A DNA stretch of 64,000 nt, from assembly GCA_026929865.2 (NCBI GenBank), contig CM049404.1, forward strand, positions 9,125,501 to 9,189,500. Reading direction: 5' to 3'. Each line of letters opens with the position of its first letter. Position 1 is the first letter of the stretch. This DNA is from Hyperoplus lanceolatus. Lineage: Eukaryota; Chordata; Actinopteri; Uranoscopiformes; Ammodytidae. The notes beneath the pieces were generated by a model. It was not told the origin of the DNA and made no database searches. It worked only from the letters and a program-made list of their open reading frames with translations. Positions 53,601 to 59,289 of the stretch are shown in pieces. A program made the translations under genes and the position numbers.

Positions 53601-55708
53601 TTTGTTGTTTATTTTATATTGTCTCTGTGTTCACTTTTTCAGTTGTGTGTTTGTGTTCCGTAAAAAAAAATTATCCAAAAATAAAGTATTTAACAAACTG
53701 CCTCTCCCTCAGGTATCATTGGAGGCATGACGAGCATCATCACCTCCACAGTGGAGGGGGTGAAGACAGAAGGCGGCGTGGGAGGTTTCTTCTCGGGCCT
53801 GGGTAAAGGTCTGGTCGGCACTGTGACCAAACCCGTGGCCGGAGCGCTGGACTTTGCCTCAGAGACGGCACAGACGGTCCGGGACATGGCTAGTCTCAGT
53901 AACCATAGGTGGGTTGAGTCTATTACCTGTCTCCCTATCTTCTGTGTTATACAGAGTCAAAGGGTTCTTAAAGGCTCGACTGAAAAAACCCAGATATCTG
54001 ACTGACATTAAATAGACAATAAGGGAAAGGAATATATAAAAGGTTCTCCCCTTTCTAAAACATGCAGGGGGCTTCTTTTCTCATTTGGCTCCTTCATCCA
54101 GCCAGTTGGTTAAATGTCTAATAGCTATATGTCTATAATACCCGTATATCAAATGAAAGTGTTAAGTACATTTAAATGTAAAAGTTCCCCTTCGACTTTA
54201 CAGAGCTTATATTTTGAGTTTCATCTTGTGTTTTATCTGTCTGGCCACAACGTTACTGTTCTGGTTCACTGCCACTGATCTCATAGTGCTGTTTAAGGCC
54301 CCAGCAGGCAGCTGTTTTCAGAGGAAACTCTCTAAAAACCCACTGTACCTCACCAGAAACAGTGATAAAATAATTCAACACAACTTGAAAAAATATTAGA
54401 GAACGAAAAAAAAGTCATTTTGATATTGGCTCTGGCAAGGGAATAAAATGTAAACTTTAGGAAAACTGTGACACTCTGAACATTGTGCTTGAACAGGAGG
54501 TGTGTTTACTGTACTGTGTGTGAAGTGTCTGTGTTCTCCTGCTGTGTTGTTCAGGCTGGGTGTGGCGCGGGTCAGGAAGCCTCGCTGCTGTAAAGGACCT
54601 CAGGGTCTGCTGCCCCGATACTCCGGCACTCAGGCTGACGGCCAGGAGCAGCTCTTCCACCTCACTGATAACATCCACTCTGAGTTGTGAGTCTCATTTC
54701 ACTGCATTTAGCCTGATAACCTGCCCCCCTTTCAATCAGACTGAGAGTTATACTGTGTTTCCCCCCCCCCCACACCACTAGCTTCATCGCCGTGGAGCCC
54801 ATCGACAGCTACTGCGTCATCATCTCCTCCAAAGTGGTCTACTTCCTCAAGCCGGGCGACTTCGTGGACCGCGAGGCCATCTTCCTGGAGGTCAAGTATG
54901 ACGACCTCTACCACTGCCTGGTCTCTAAGGATCATGGAAAGGTTTATGTGCAGCTCACCAAGAAGGCTGAGAGCACCAGCAGCGGTGTGGCCATGCCAGG
55001 CCCCTCCCACCAGAAACCCATGGTGAGACGCTCATCTAATGTGATTGTGTTTGTGTCAACTAGACTACATTCTCATGGTCTCACTAGAAACATTTGCTAG
55101 TAGCTGACGAATGTGTTGGTGCAGTGAGCGTGAGGTAGTACCTCCAAACAGCTCATCCGGTTCGCTCCGTGCAGTACTACTCTGTGCTTTATAATCCTGT
55201 ATAATGCCGCAGTAGCATGACGTAATGTGATCGGTTCAATGGCCCAGTTGTCATTAATACCCAACCTAGCTATTGTGTCAATATTAGGGCTGATACCCAA
55301 TACCAATATCGGATCAGTGCATCCCTACAAGGGATAACTAGTACCGATACCAGGACATGGGTCAGACATTCCTTGCTGTTTAATAATGTTAAAATCTAAG
55401 TTAGGAATTCTAGTCAACTCTCCGACTTGTTTATAAAAAGAGAGGTGTCAAAGAAGACCAGGATCAGGAATGTCTTACTGTGGAGGGTGACACAGCTCAT
55501 TGTACGTGTTAAAGACACTTATCTGTATGTCCGATCCCAGCATTTGCACTTAATCACGTTACAACTGTCTCCATAGGTCAACGTGAAGAGCGAAAATCTT
55601 GCCGTCAAAATCTCTCAAGAAATCAACTATGCCAAGAGCCTGTACTACGAGCAGCAGCTCATGCTCCCTGCCAGCGAGAATGAGGACTACTTACTGCTGG
55701 AGTCCTGA
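13245..55708 (+). CDS. vps13d: Vacuolar protein sorting 13 homolog D, complete split gene (69 coding exons)
   Basis: VPS13D is a bridge-like lipid-transfer protein that links the ER to mitochondria and peroxisomes and is needed for mitochondrial fission and clearance; loss in humans causes recessive ataxia (SCAR4). The spliced coding sequence runs from ATG at 13245 to TGA at 55706-55708, 13,149 bases or 4,382 residues, close to human VPS13D (about 4,388). I tested every junction: all exon phases agree and no internal stop or frameshift was found. The start is chosen because [10 protein letters not shown] is the conserved VPS13 N-terminus. Domains in order: chorein (about 1-115), phospho-FFAT-like motif (about 753-760), lipid-groove body, UBA (about 2642-2685), six-repeat VAB (about 2880-3540), ricin-B-like QxW region (about 3640-3715), ATG2-C-like helices (about 4050-4215), PH-like C-terminus (4216-4382). 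All introns seen are GT-AG except one GC-AG. Exon coordinates are given in the block entries. Confidence 0.98.
14564..15082. mobile_element. TTAA-ended foldback element, copy A
   Basis: Starts TTAAAGGTGCTTCGG and ends CTCCCACCTTTAA. The two halves are inverted versions of one another: 'AATATCTCCTCACGAG' and 'ACACAGCCTAGGGTCC' on the left correspond to 'CGTGAGGAGGTATTC' and 'CAGCCTAGGATGTG' on the right. There is no coding capacity. It is related to copy B, 117 bp downstream. Confidence 0.75.
15200..15515. mobile_element. TTAA-ended foldback element, copy B
   Basis: Runs from TTAAAGGAGAAGTCAGCGA to GTCGCTGACATCCACCTTTAA, so the ends are inverted repeats. It shares 'GGAGAAAGCTTGTCAAAA', 'AATCTGGTGTTAATGCACAG' and their inverse with copy A. 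It is shorter because the central loop is smaller. It is non-autonomous and likely moved by a piggyBac-type (TTAA-specific) transposase acting in trans. Confidence 0.75.
17581..18039. mobile_element. TTAA-ended MITE in vps13d intron 3
   Basis: The left end TTAAAGGTGAAGCAAGCGG matches the inverse of the right end (CCGCTTACAGCACCTTTTAA) with a few changes. It is flanked by TTAA at both ends and has no open frame of note. It ends about 95 bp before exon 4, close enough to sit near that exon's branch-point region. Confidence 0.7.
21266..24316 (+). CDS. vps13d: vps13d exons 11-18: front part of the lipid-groove body
   Basis: Coding exons are 21266-21367, 21557-21737, 21955-22137, 22778-22908, 23067-23121, 23472-23651, 23970-24100 and 24184-24316, residues 371-735. 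Conserved family wording includes '[14 protein letters not shown]' (the VPS13 WFPGW box), '[15 protein letters not shown]', '[13 protein letters not shown]', '[12 protein letters not shown]' and '[18 protein letters not shown]'. Exon 13 has a tandem acceptor (CAGCAG), described under findings. Exon 15 (55 bp) is the smallest in this part. The linker it encodes is poorly conserved with human. Confidence 0.95.
24432..26699 (+). CDS. vps13d: vps13d exon 19: 2.27-kb exon with phospho-FFAT-like motif
   Basis: A single exon of 2,268 bases (residues 736-1491), by far the largest of the gene. Near its start, EYQTPLG with acidic residues ahead (SDDEYQTP, codons at 24482-24505, Glu756-Thr759) matches the conserved SDDEYKTP segment of human VPS13D. 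That segment has the features of a phospho-FFAT motif, which binds VAP proteins on the ER once its Thr is phosphorylated. The rest is repeating-beta-groove sequence with highly conserved stretches ('[14 protein letters not shown]', '[16 protein letters not shown]', '[18 protein letters not shown]', '[19 protein letters not shown]') separated by Ser/Pro-rich loops. Confidence 0.97.
26824..29858 (+). CDS. vps13d: vps13d exons 20-25: mid-body of the lipid groove
   Basis: Exons are 26824-26975, 27521-28576, 28764-28854, 28985-29111, 29215-29395 and 29676-29858, residues 1492-2088. Exon 21 is 1,056 bases and is the second largest. It carries Pro-rich loops (for example around 27600-27660 and 28215-28270) between conserved groove strands ('[17 protein letters not shown]', '[20 protein letters not shown]'). 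Later exons encode '[20 protein letters not shown]' and '[20 protein letters not shown]', both nearly identical to human. Confidence 0.96.
29859..31899 (+). other. vps13d: vps13d intron 25 (2.0 kb)
   Basis: AT-rich intron with no recognised exon, RNA gene or defined transposon. Human has a longer, variable linker at this protein position, so a cryptic or skipped exon here is possible but was not seen. Confidence 0.6.
31900..35275 (+). CDS. vps13d: vps13d exons 26-34: variable linker, then rear part of the groove
   Basis: Exons are 31900-32059, 32265-32481, 33057-33228, 33414-33529, 33737-33961, 34051-34349, 34469-34602, 34834-34989 and 35095-35275, residues 2089-2641. Exon 26 encodes a Ser/Pro/Gly-rich linker unlike human and uses an acceptor with A at -3 (GAAAAG|GAG). 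From exon 27 the sequence is again strongly conserved: '[20 protein letters not shown]', '[19 protein letters not shown]', '[20 protein letters not shown]' and '[10 protein letters not shown]'. Several introns here are short (about 90-240 bp). Confidence 0.95.
35558..37911 (+). CDS. vps13d: vps13d exons 35-40: ubiquitin-associated (UBA) domain and following strands
   Basis: Exons are 35558-35632, 35746-35946, 36424-36513, 36750-36890, 37024-37152 and 37837-37911, residues about 2642-2878. The UBA domain spans exons 35-36: '[18 protein letters not shown]' followed by the third helix '[13 protein letters not shown]'. The LGF loop is the usual Met/Leu-Gly-Phe surface that contacts ubiquitin. This domain is unique to VPS13D among VPS13 paralogs and binds K63-linked ubiquitin in human. 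Exons 37-40 return to groove-type strands ('[20 protein letters not shown]') and end with '[17 protein letters not shown]', leading into the VAB domain. Confidence 0.96.
37912..39817 (+). other. vps13d: vps13d intron 40, with an old dispersed repeat at about 38,120-38,480
   Basis: A 1.9-kb intron. The block around 38,265-38,390 ('TTTGACCTCCAAAATCTATT', 'CCCTCAAACAGTTGATGAGA', 'CACAAGAATGG') matches the wording of a common teleost repeat. A second, reversed copy of that family lies at about 58,565-58,850. A stretch at about 38,410-38,485 recurs at about 40,230-40,300 in the next intron. Confidence 0.55.
39818..46629 (+). CDS. vps13d: vps13d exons 41-54: VPS13 adaptor-binding (VAB) domain
   Basis: Exons are 39818-39920, 40564-40716, 41131-41266, 41362-41409, 41787-41937, 42501-42717, 43130-43377, 43472-43663, 43772-43898, 44063-44205, 45182-45312, 45776-45951, 46136-46259 and 46394-46629, residues about 2879-3607. 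The VAB domain is six related beta repeats, each with an invariant Asn. All six are present: LRNHTG (N2896), VKNRLD (N3058), LANLLP (N3192), LINKTG (N3292), LDNRST (N3411) and IDNITE (N3525). In VPS13D this domain binds Miro on mitochondria and peroxisomes. From memory, human N3521S (ataxia) corresponds to the sixth Asn. The intron after exon 50 uses a GC donor. Confidence 0.96.
41498..41610. repeat. Perfect 55-bp tandem duplication in vps13d intron 44
   Basis: The unit beginning ATTCAAGCAGGATTAGATCA at 41498 is repeated without change from 41553. Complete identity implies a recent duplication, or an assembly artefact. Confidence 0.9.
42040..42240 (+). mobile_element. LINE 3'-tail-like fragment
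   Basis: Ends with 'GGATAAATAAAAGTTAAATG' and an A-run, preceded by 'CTCAATTGGTCTCTCGAGGA'. This resembles the 3' ends of fish L2/Rex-type LINEs, where a stop-rich 3' UTR closes with an AATAAA-bearing short repeat. A similar end occurs at about 45,570-45,749. No reverse transcriptase sequence is present. Confidence 0.4.
44416..44632 (+). mobile_element. tRNA-derived SINE, diverged copy in vps13d intron 50
   Basis: Contains an A-box-like 'TGTGGCTCAGGAGGTGAAG', a degenerate B-box ('GGTTGGTGGTTTCAGCC'), the 'GTTCTTGGGCACATCACTGA' block and the tail 'AGCGTTATATAAATGCAATC'. The order is as in the 10,320 SINE, but the body is closer to another common fish tRNA-SINE subfamily. Confidence 0.75.
45570..45749 (+). 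mobile_element. LINE 3'-end-like fragment in vps13d intron 51
   Basis: Closes with 'TAATAAAGGTTGAATTGAAT' and a TGAAT repeat, the typical ending of several teleost LINE families. It stops about 25 bp before exon 52. There is no coding domain. Confidence 0.45.
46735..47888 (+). CDS. vps13d: vps13d exons 55-58: ricin-B-like (QxW) region
   Basis: Exons are 46735-46837, 47151-47308, 47437-47545 and 47718-47888, residues about 3607-3787. Two QxW-type motifs, SQLWRMTG (Q3648, W3650) and TQTWYF (Q3712, W3714 or neighbours), flank '[10 protein letters not shown]'. This is the pattern of a beta-trefoil (ricin B-lectin-like) domain, reported for VPS13D but not for VPS13A or VPS13C. The ligand in VPS13D is not established to my knowledge. 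The last exon encodes '[15 protein letters not shown]' and '[19 protein letters not shown]', nearly identical to human. Confidence 0.9.
48104..50543 (+). CDS. vps13d: vps13d exons 59-64: strands between the QxW region and the C-terminal helices
   Basis: Exons are 48104-48208, 48437-48586, 49129-49278, 49580-49676, 49782-49930 and 50409-50543, residues about 3788-4049. Conserved wording includes '[19 protein letters not shown]', '[20 protein letters not shown]' and '[20 protein letters not shown]'. The short N-terminal stretch of exon 59 is highly charged (Glu/Lys) and differs in length from human, suggesting a surface loop. Confidence 0.95.
50629..50659. repeat. Short (CA)n microsatellite in vps13d intron 64
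   Basis: CA run of about 31 bp, 33 bp ahead of exon 65 and therefore partly in place of the usual pyrimidine-rich tract. Confidence 0.9.
50693..53908 (+). CDS. vps13d: vps13d exons 65-67: ATG2-C-like membrane-associating helices
   Basis: Exons are 50693-50860, 51860-51992 and 53713-53908, residues about 4050-4215. Gly-rich amphipathic helices are encoded: '[19 protein letters not shown]', '[20 protein letters not shown]', '[20 protein letters not shown]' and '[20 protein letters not shown]'. This is the VPS13_C/ATG2_C signature, the best conserved part of the family. It contacts lipid-droplet or acceptor membranes in paralogs and is proposed to couple to scramblases. Confidence 0.96.
50963..51738. 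mobile_element. hAT-like non-autonomous element with perfect 8-bp target duplication, split by a SINE
   Basis: The ends are TAGAGATCC (left) and ACCCATCCCTA (right), imperfect inverted repeats. Both flanks carry GTTTGATT (50955-50962 and 51739-51746), an exact 8-bp duplication as made by hAT transposases. Near the right end, 'ATCGGACCCGATACCGATAT' mirrors left-end 'TCGACCGATACTG' wording. This is the widespread fish 'GATACCGATATCGGATC' family. Between the ends sits a SINE, so the SINE arrived later or was carried along. A 43-bp relic with the same ends lies at 55,285-55,327. Confidence 0.8.
51114..51400 (+). mobile_element. tRNA-derived SINE nested in the hAT-like element
   Basis: Very similar to the copy at 10,320-10,670 from 'GGTTGGCCAATGATCCAAGG' onward, including 'TTGGCGGTTCGATCC' (B box), 'CCTTGTGCAAGACACTTCAC' and 'GCTGAATGGCAGCCACG'. 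The A-box part of the head is missing, so it is 5'-truncated or was altered at insertion. Confidence 0.8.
51993..53712 (+). other. vps13d: vps13d intron 66 (1.7 kb)
   Basis: No exon, RNA gene or recognisable transposon. Donor CATG|GTACGG, acceptor CCCTCAG|GTATCA. Confidence 0.6.
54555..55708 (+). CDS. vps13d: vps13d exons 68-70: C-terminal PH-like domain
   Basis: Exons are 54555-54686, 54782-55022 and 55577-55708, residues 4216-4382. The segment begins '[18 protein letters not shown]'. The beta-sandwich strands '[20 protein letters not shown]' and '[20 protein letters not shown]' fit a PH-like fold, and the closing helix includes '[17 protein letters not shown]'. In the family this domain helps target mitochondria or other acceptor membranes. 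The stop codon (TGA, 55706-55708) follows an acidic tail a few residues shorter than human. Confidence 0.96.
55285..55327. repeat. 43-bp relic of the hAT-like family
   Basis: TAGGGCTGATACC...CAGTGCATCCCTA, with terminal TAGGG/CCCTA and the central 'CCAATATCGGATC', resembles the ends of the element at 50,963-51,738 with nearly all interior missing. It lies in vps13d intron 69. Confidence 0.5.
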
Positions 55709-56282
55709 TGAGCCCTCAATCCACATGGACTTTACTGAGAGCACGTTTCTGAAGAGTTGCTAACGTTTCTTCAATCCTGAGAAGGAGATTTTATTGATTT
55801 TTGTAGGCCTCGTTATTTTAAAGTGTTTGACAAAGTACAGTAAAGGGAATAGTCAGAAACCTGAGCACTTGATTTAGTCACACGACCTGATGTTTTCAAA
55901 GCACATACAGTACATGTACGTGCCATAAAGACATATGCAAGCCAGTGTTAGTATGACTGTGTATATGTAGAAAAACCCTTCTAACACACTGGCTTCCTGT
56001 TTAAATGTGTGCTCATGGCAGCAAGTGTCCTCATCCTACAGGTATTCTTTTTTTGTGAATAGACAGAAATGTAAATAGAGCTACATACCAATACTATAAA
56101 CCAGTGTATATACTGTATTAATTATGAAGTATGGAGAAGAACGACATACGTTGATATAATGTGAAATGTAACAAAACTGCCTTTACAACTCTATTTTGTG
56201 TATAAGAGACTATAAGTTGGGGTGTGGGAGGGGAATGAATTGCACTGACATAGGGAGGGAAGGGACCTGCAGCCCCCCCTGC

Positions 56283-56317
<35 letters not shown>

Positions 56318-56625
56318 GAGCTGCCTATCTCTGTCTCTCTGCCTTTTACAATCACAGACTTTTACTTAACAAAACCCCTTTTTTAATGAGCCCGGTGTTC
56401 ACTTCCAAAGGGCAGGTCTGCTCTAACTTGTACACAACCTGTTGATTGTTGGAGTGTTTTTTGGGGGGTTTTTGTTTGTCAGATGAGATTTTCTTTGAGC
56501 TGAGTTTGAGTTGTGTGTTCGAAAGGAGTGGAGTCCAGGACAGGCCTGTCGGAGAGACCTGTGTGGTCCTGTAAAATAACCTTCACAAGGACACTGCTTC
56601 AAATAAAGCACCACAACTGCAGCCC
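55709..56625 (+). other. vps13d: vps13d 3' UTR
   Basis: Begins after TGA at 55708 and probably ends about 18-25 bases after the AATAAA at 56602-56607. It contains a short (CA)n run at about 56,287-56,315 and no long open frame with recognisable content. Confidence 0.8.
56602..56607 (+). terminator. vps13d: vps13d polyadenylation signal AATAAA
   Basis: Canonical hexamer followed by a GT-containing stretch (CACTGTGTTGG, about 25 bases downstream). A second AATAAA at 56,833-56,838 could serve a longer transcript. Confidence 0.7.
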
Positions 56626-57031
56626 TCACTGTGTTGGACCTACTACTTTTATTCCTCTGCGCCAGCGGTAGCCAGGGGGCCGAAGGCATTATGTTTTCGG
56701 GATGTACAATTAGGTGATGCAGACATAATATATAGTCATATTTTATGGAATTTTCATTATGGTTTATTTAAGCATGTTATTGCGGTTAAATGTGTCATTT
56801 AAAATCAGCCATAAGAGCAAATAATACCACTCAATAAAAGGCTTGATTATACATGCCTCAGTTATTTATACTATAGTCTGTGCATTTCAATGCTGCCAGC
56901 AGGAGGCAGTGTGCCACCTGGACTCTCTTTTCAATAGGCCATATAGCTGGCTTCCTCATTCTACTGAGCCAAGCTGCAACTAACACAAGTCTGTTTATAG
57001 AGCTCAACCTCAGACCTGTAACACGTACATA
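56626..57031. other. Intergenic, downstream of vps13d
   Basis: No gene seen. It includes the alternative AATAAA at 56,833. Confidence 0.5.
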
Positions 57032-58557
57032 CAGGTCCTTCTCATATAATTAGCATATTGTGATAAAGTTGATTATTTTCCATAATGTAATGATAATAAT
57101 TGAACTTTCATATATTTTAGATTCATTGCACACAAACTGAAATATTTCAGGTCTTTTGTTGTTTTAATACTGATGATTTTGGCATACAGCTCATGAAAAC
57201 CCCAAATTCTTATCTCAAAAAATTAGCATATCATGAAAAGGTACTCTAAACGAGCTCTTAACCTAATCATCTGAATCAACTAATTAACTCTAAACACCTG
57301 CAAAAGATTCCTGAGGCTTTTAAAAACTCCCAGCCTGGTTCATTACTCAAAACCGCAATCATGGGTAAGACTGCCGACCTGACTGCTGTACAGAAGGCCA
57401 TCATTGACACCCTCAAGCAAGAGGGTAAGACACAGAAAGAAATTTCTGAGCGAATAGGCTGTTCCCAGAGTGCTGTATCAAGGCACCTCAGTGGGAAGTC
57501 TGTGGGAAGGAAAAAGTGTGGCAGAAAACGCTGCACAACCAGAAGAGGTGACCGGACCCTGAGGAGGATTGTGGAGAAGGGCCGATTCCAGACCTTGGGG
57601 GACCTGCGGAAGCAGTGGACTGAGTCTGGAGTAGAAACATCCAGAGCCACCGTGCACAGGCAATGGGCTACAGGTGCCGCATTCCCCAGGTCAAGCCACT
57701 TTTGAACCAGAAACAGCGGCAGAAGCGCCTGACCTGGGCTATAGAGAAGCAGCACTGGACTGTTGGTCAGTGGTCCAAAGTACTTTTTTCGGATGAAAGC
57801 AAATTTTGCATGTCATTCGAAAATCAAGGTGCCAGAGTCTGGAGGAAGACTGGGGAGAAGGAAATGCCAAAATGCCTGAAGTCCAGTGTCAAGTACCCAC
57901 AGTCGGTGATGGTCTGGGGTGCCATGTCAGCTGCTGGTGTTGGTCCACTGTGTTTTATCAAAGGCAGGGTCAATGCAGCTAGCTATCAGGAGATTTTGGA
58001 GCACTTCATGCTTCCATCTGCTGCAAAGCTTTATGGAGATGAAGATTTCATTTTTCAACAAGTGCTGTGCTCAATTGGCCTGCCAACTCTCCTGACCTGA
58101 ACCCCATAGAGAATATGTGGGATATTGTGAAGAGGAAGTTGAGAGACACCAGACCCAACACTGTGGATGAGCTTAAGGCCGCTATCGATGCATCCTGGGC
58201 CTCCATAACACCTCAGCAGTGCCACAGGCTGATTGCCTCCATGCCACGCCGCATTGAAGCAGTCATTTCTGCGAAAGGATTGTGCATAACTGAACATAAT
58301 TATTTGAAGGTTGACTTTTTTGTATTAAAAACACTTTTCTTTTATTGGTCGGATGAAATATGCTAATTTTTTGAGATAGGGATTTTTGGTTTTTCTTTAC
58401 TTTTTTGCCAAAATCATCAATATTAAAACAATAAAAGGCTTGAACTACTTCAGTTGTGTGTAATGAATCTAAAATATATGAAAGTCTAATGTTTATCAGT
58501 ACATTACAGAAAATATTGAACTTTATCACAATATGCTAATTATATGAGAAGGACCTG
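57032..58557 (+). mobile_element. Tc1-like transposon with IR/DR ends and TA target duplication, inactive
   Basis: The element is 1,526 bp between TA dinucleotides (57030-57031 and 58558-58559). About 200-bp inverted repeats run from CAGGTCCTTCTCATATAATT on the left to its inverse on the right. Each carries an outer direct repeat (CTCATATAATTAGCATATTG) and an inner one (CTCAAAAAATTAGCATAT, 57,213-57,232 and about 58,358-58,377). This IR/DR layout, as in Sleeping Beauty-type Tc1 elements, is where transposase binds. The interior holds a broken transposase gene, listed separately. Its right flank is an older dispersed repeat into which it appears to have inserted. Confidence 0.92.
57361..58366 (+). 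pseudogene. Tc1-like transposase, broken by two frame disruptions
   Basis: Three frames together give most of a DDE transposase. Frame 1 (57361 to about 57660) has the paired-like helix-turn-helix DNA-binding part ('EISERIGCSQSAVSRHLSGK') and the basic linker. After a small indel, frame 2 (about 57663-58061) has the first catalytic Asp in LFSDES and the conserved 'SVMVWGAMSAAGVGPL'. After a deletion at about 58062-58066, frame 3 resumes at 'VLNWPANSPDLNPIENMW', holding the final catalytic Glu. Intact relatives have about 25 residues between FQQ and that block, including the middle catalytic Asp and the 'APAH' box; here they are gone. The copy cannot make active enzyme, though its ends could still be mobilised. 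Confidence 0.9.
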
Positions 58558-58564
58558 TACATCT

Positions 58565-58850
58565 GTCCGTAGTCCGTCCGTGCCATTCTTGTGAACGCAG
58601 TATCTCATGACCGCTTTGAAGGATTTCCTTCAAACCTTTCCAAAATGTCCACTTTAATTCAAGGATGAACTGATTAGATCTTGAAAGGTCCAGGTCGCTG
58701 TGACTTCGGTATTGTGAACTCTTTTCTCAAGAACACTTTGAGGGATTTTCTTGTAAGTTTGCACACATTTCGACTCTGACTGAAAGACGAACGGAATAGA
58801 TTTTGGAAGAAAATTGTATGCCTCACGGAGGACAGTTTTTTCTGTGTTTT
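58565..58850 (-). repeat. Old dispersed teleost repeat flanking the Tc1 copy
   Basis: 'CCATTCTTGTGAACGCAGTA', 'AACTGATTAGATCTTGAAAG' and 'ATGCCTCACGGAGG' follow, in reverse orientation, the wording of the same family seen at about 38,265-38,390. Two diverged internal copies of the 'GTGAACGCAGTATCTC... GGATTTCCTT' unit are present. Confidence 0.5.
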
Positions 58851-59036
58851 ATTTTTGTGTACACACACCTGTTTGGTTGAAGGTTGTGATGATATTCGCT
58901 ATAGTAAATCGTGAGGTTCAAAATAACCTAAAATAAAGATCGTTCATCAAACAAAGTGTTCACTAAAAAGTTCACAGTTAGTTGGAGGACTGTTAGTGAT
59001 GCACCTCTGATCTAGGGCCACTATCAGGTCATCACC
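58851..59036. other. Intergenic gap between repeats
   Basis: Short unannotated stretch between two repeats, nothing recognised. Confidence 0.4.
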
Positions 59037-59289
59037 TTAAAGATGGGGTGGAGGATTTGGGGAGAAAATAGCAGTTGGGATAGAGATTCGAATCCAAATA
59101 CCTAAACCGCTCCACTTGTTCTCTTTGGTCCCTCCCCGACACACTCTACACACCAACAACGTTGTGCCAAAGTGAATGGACAGTAACAACAGCCAATAAG
59201 AACAGAGAATCGGAGCCTCGCTCTGATTGGTCAAAGTGTACAGCTCATGTTAACTTTGACCAATCAGAAATCACATACCCCAGCTTTAA
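59037..59289. mobile_element. TTAA-ended MITE
   Basis: Left end TTAAAGATGGGGTGGAGGAT and inverted right end (CACATACCCCAGCTTTAA) agree over about 20 bp with a few changes, with TTAA at both ends. It also contains an inner inverted pair ('TGATTGGTCAAAGT' / 'ACTTTGACCAATCA'). Non-coding, 253 bp. Confidence 0.7.

Noticed and set aside
13342..55576. Intronic snoRNA (human VPS13D hosts SNORA59-type RNAs)
   Set aside because: I looked for an H/ACA-like block in the introns but could not identify one with confidence by eye.
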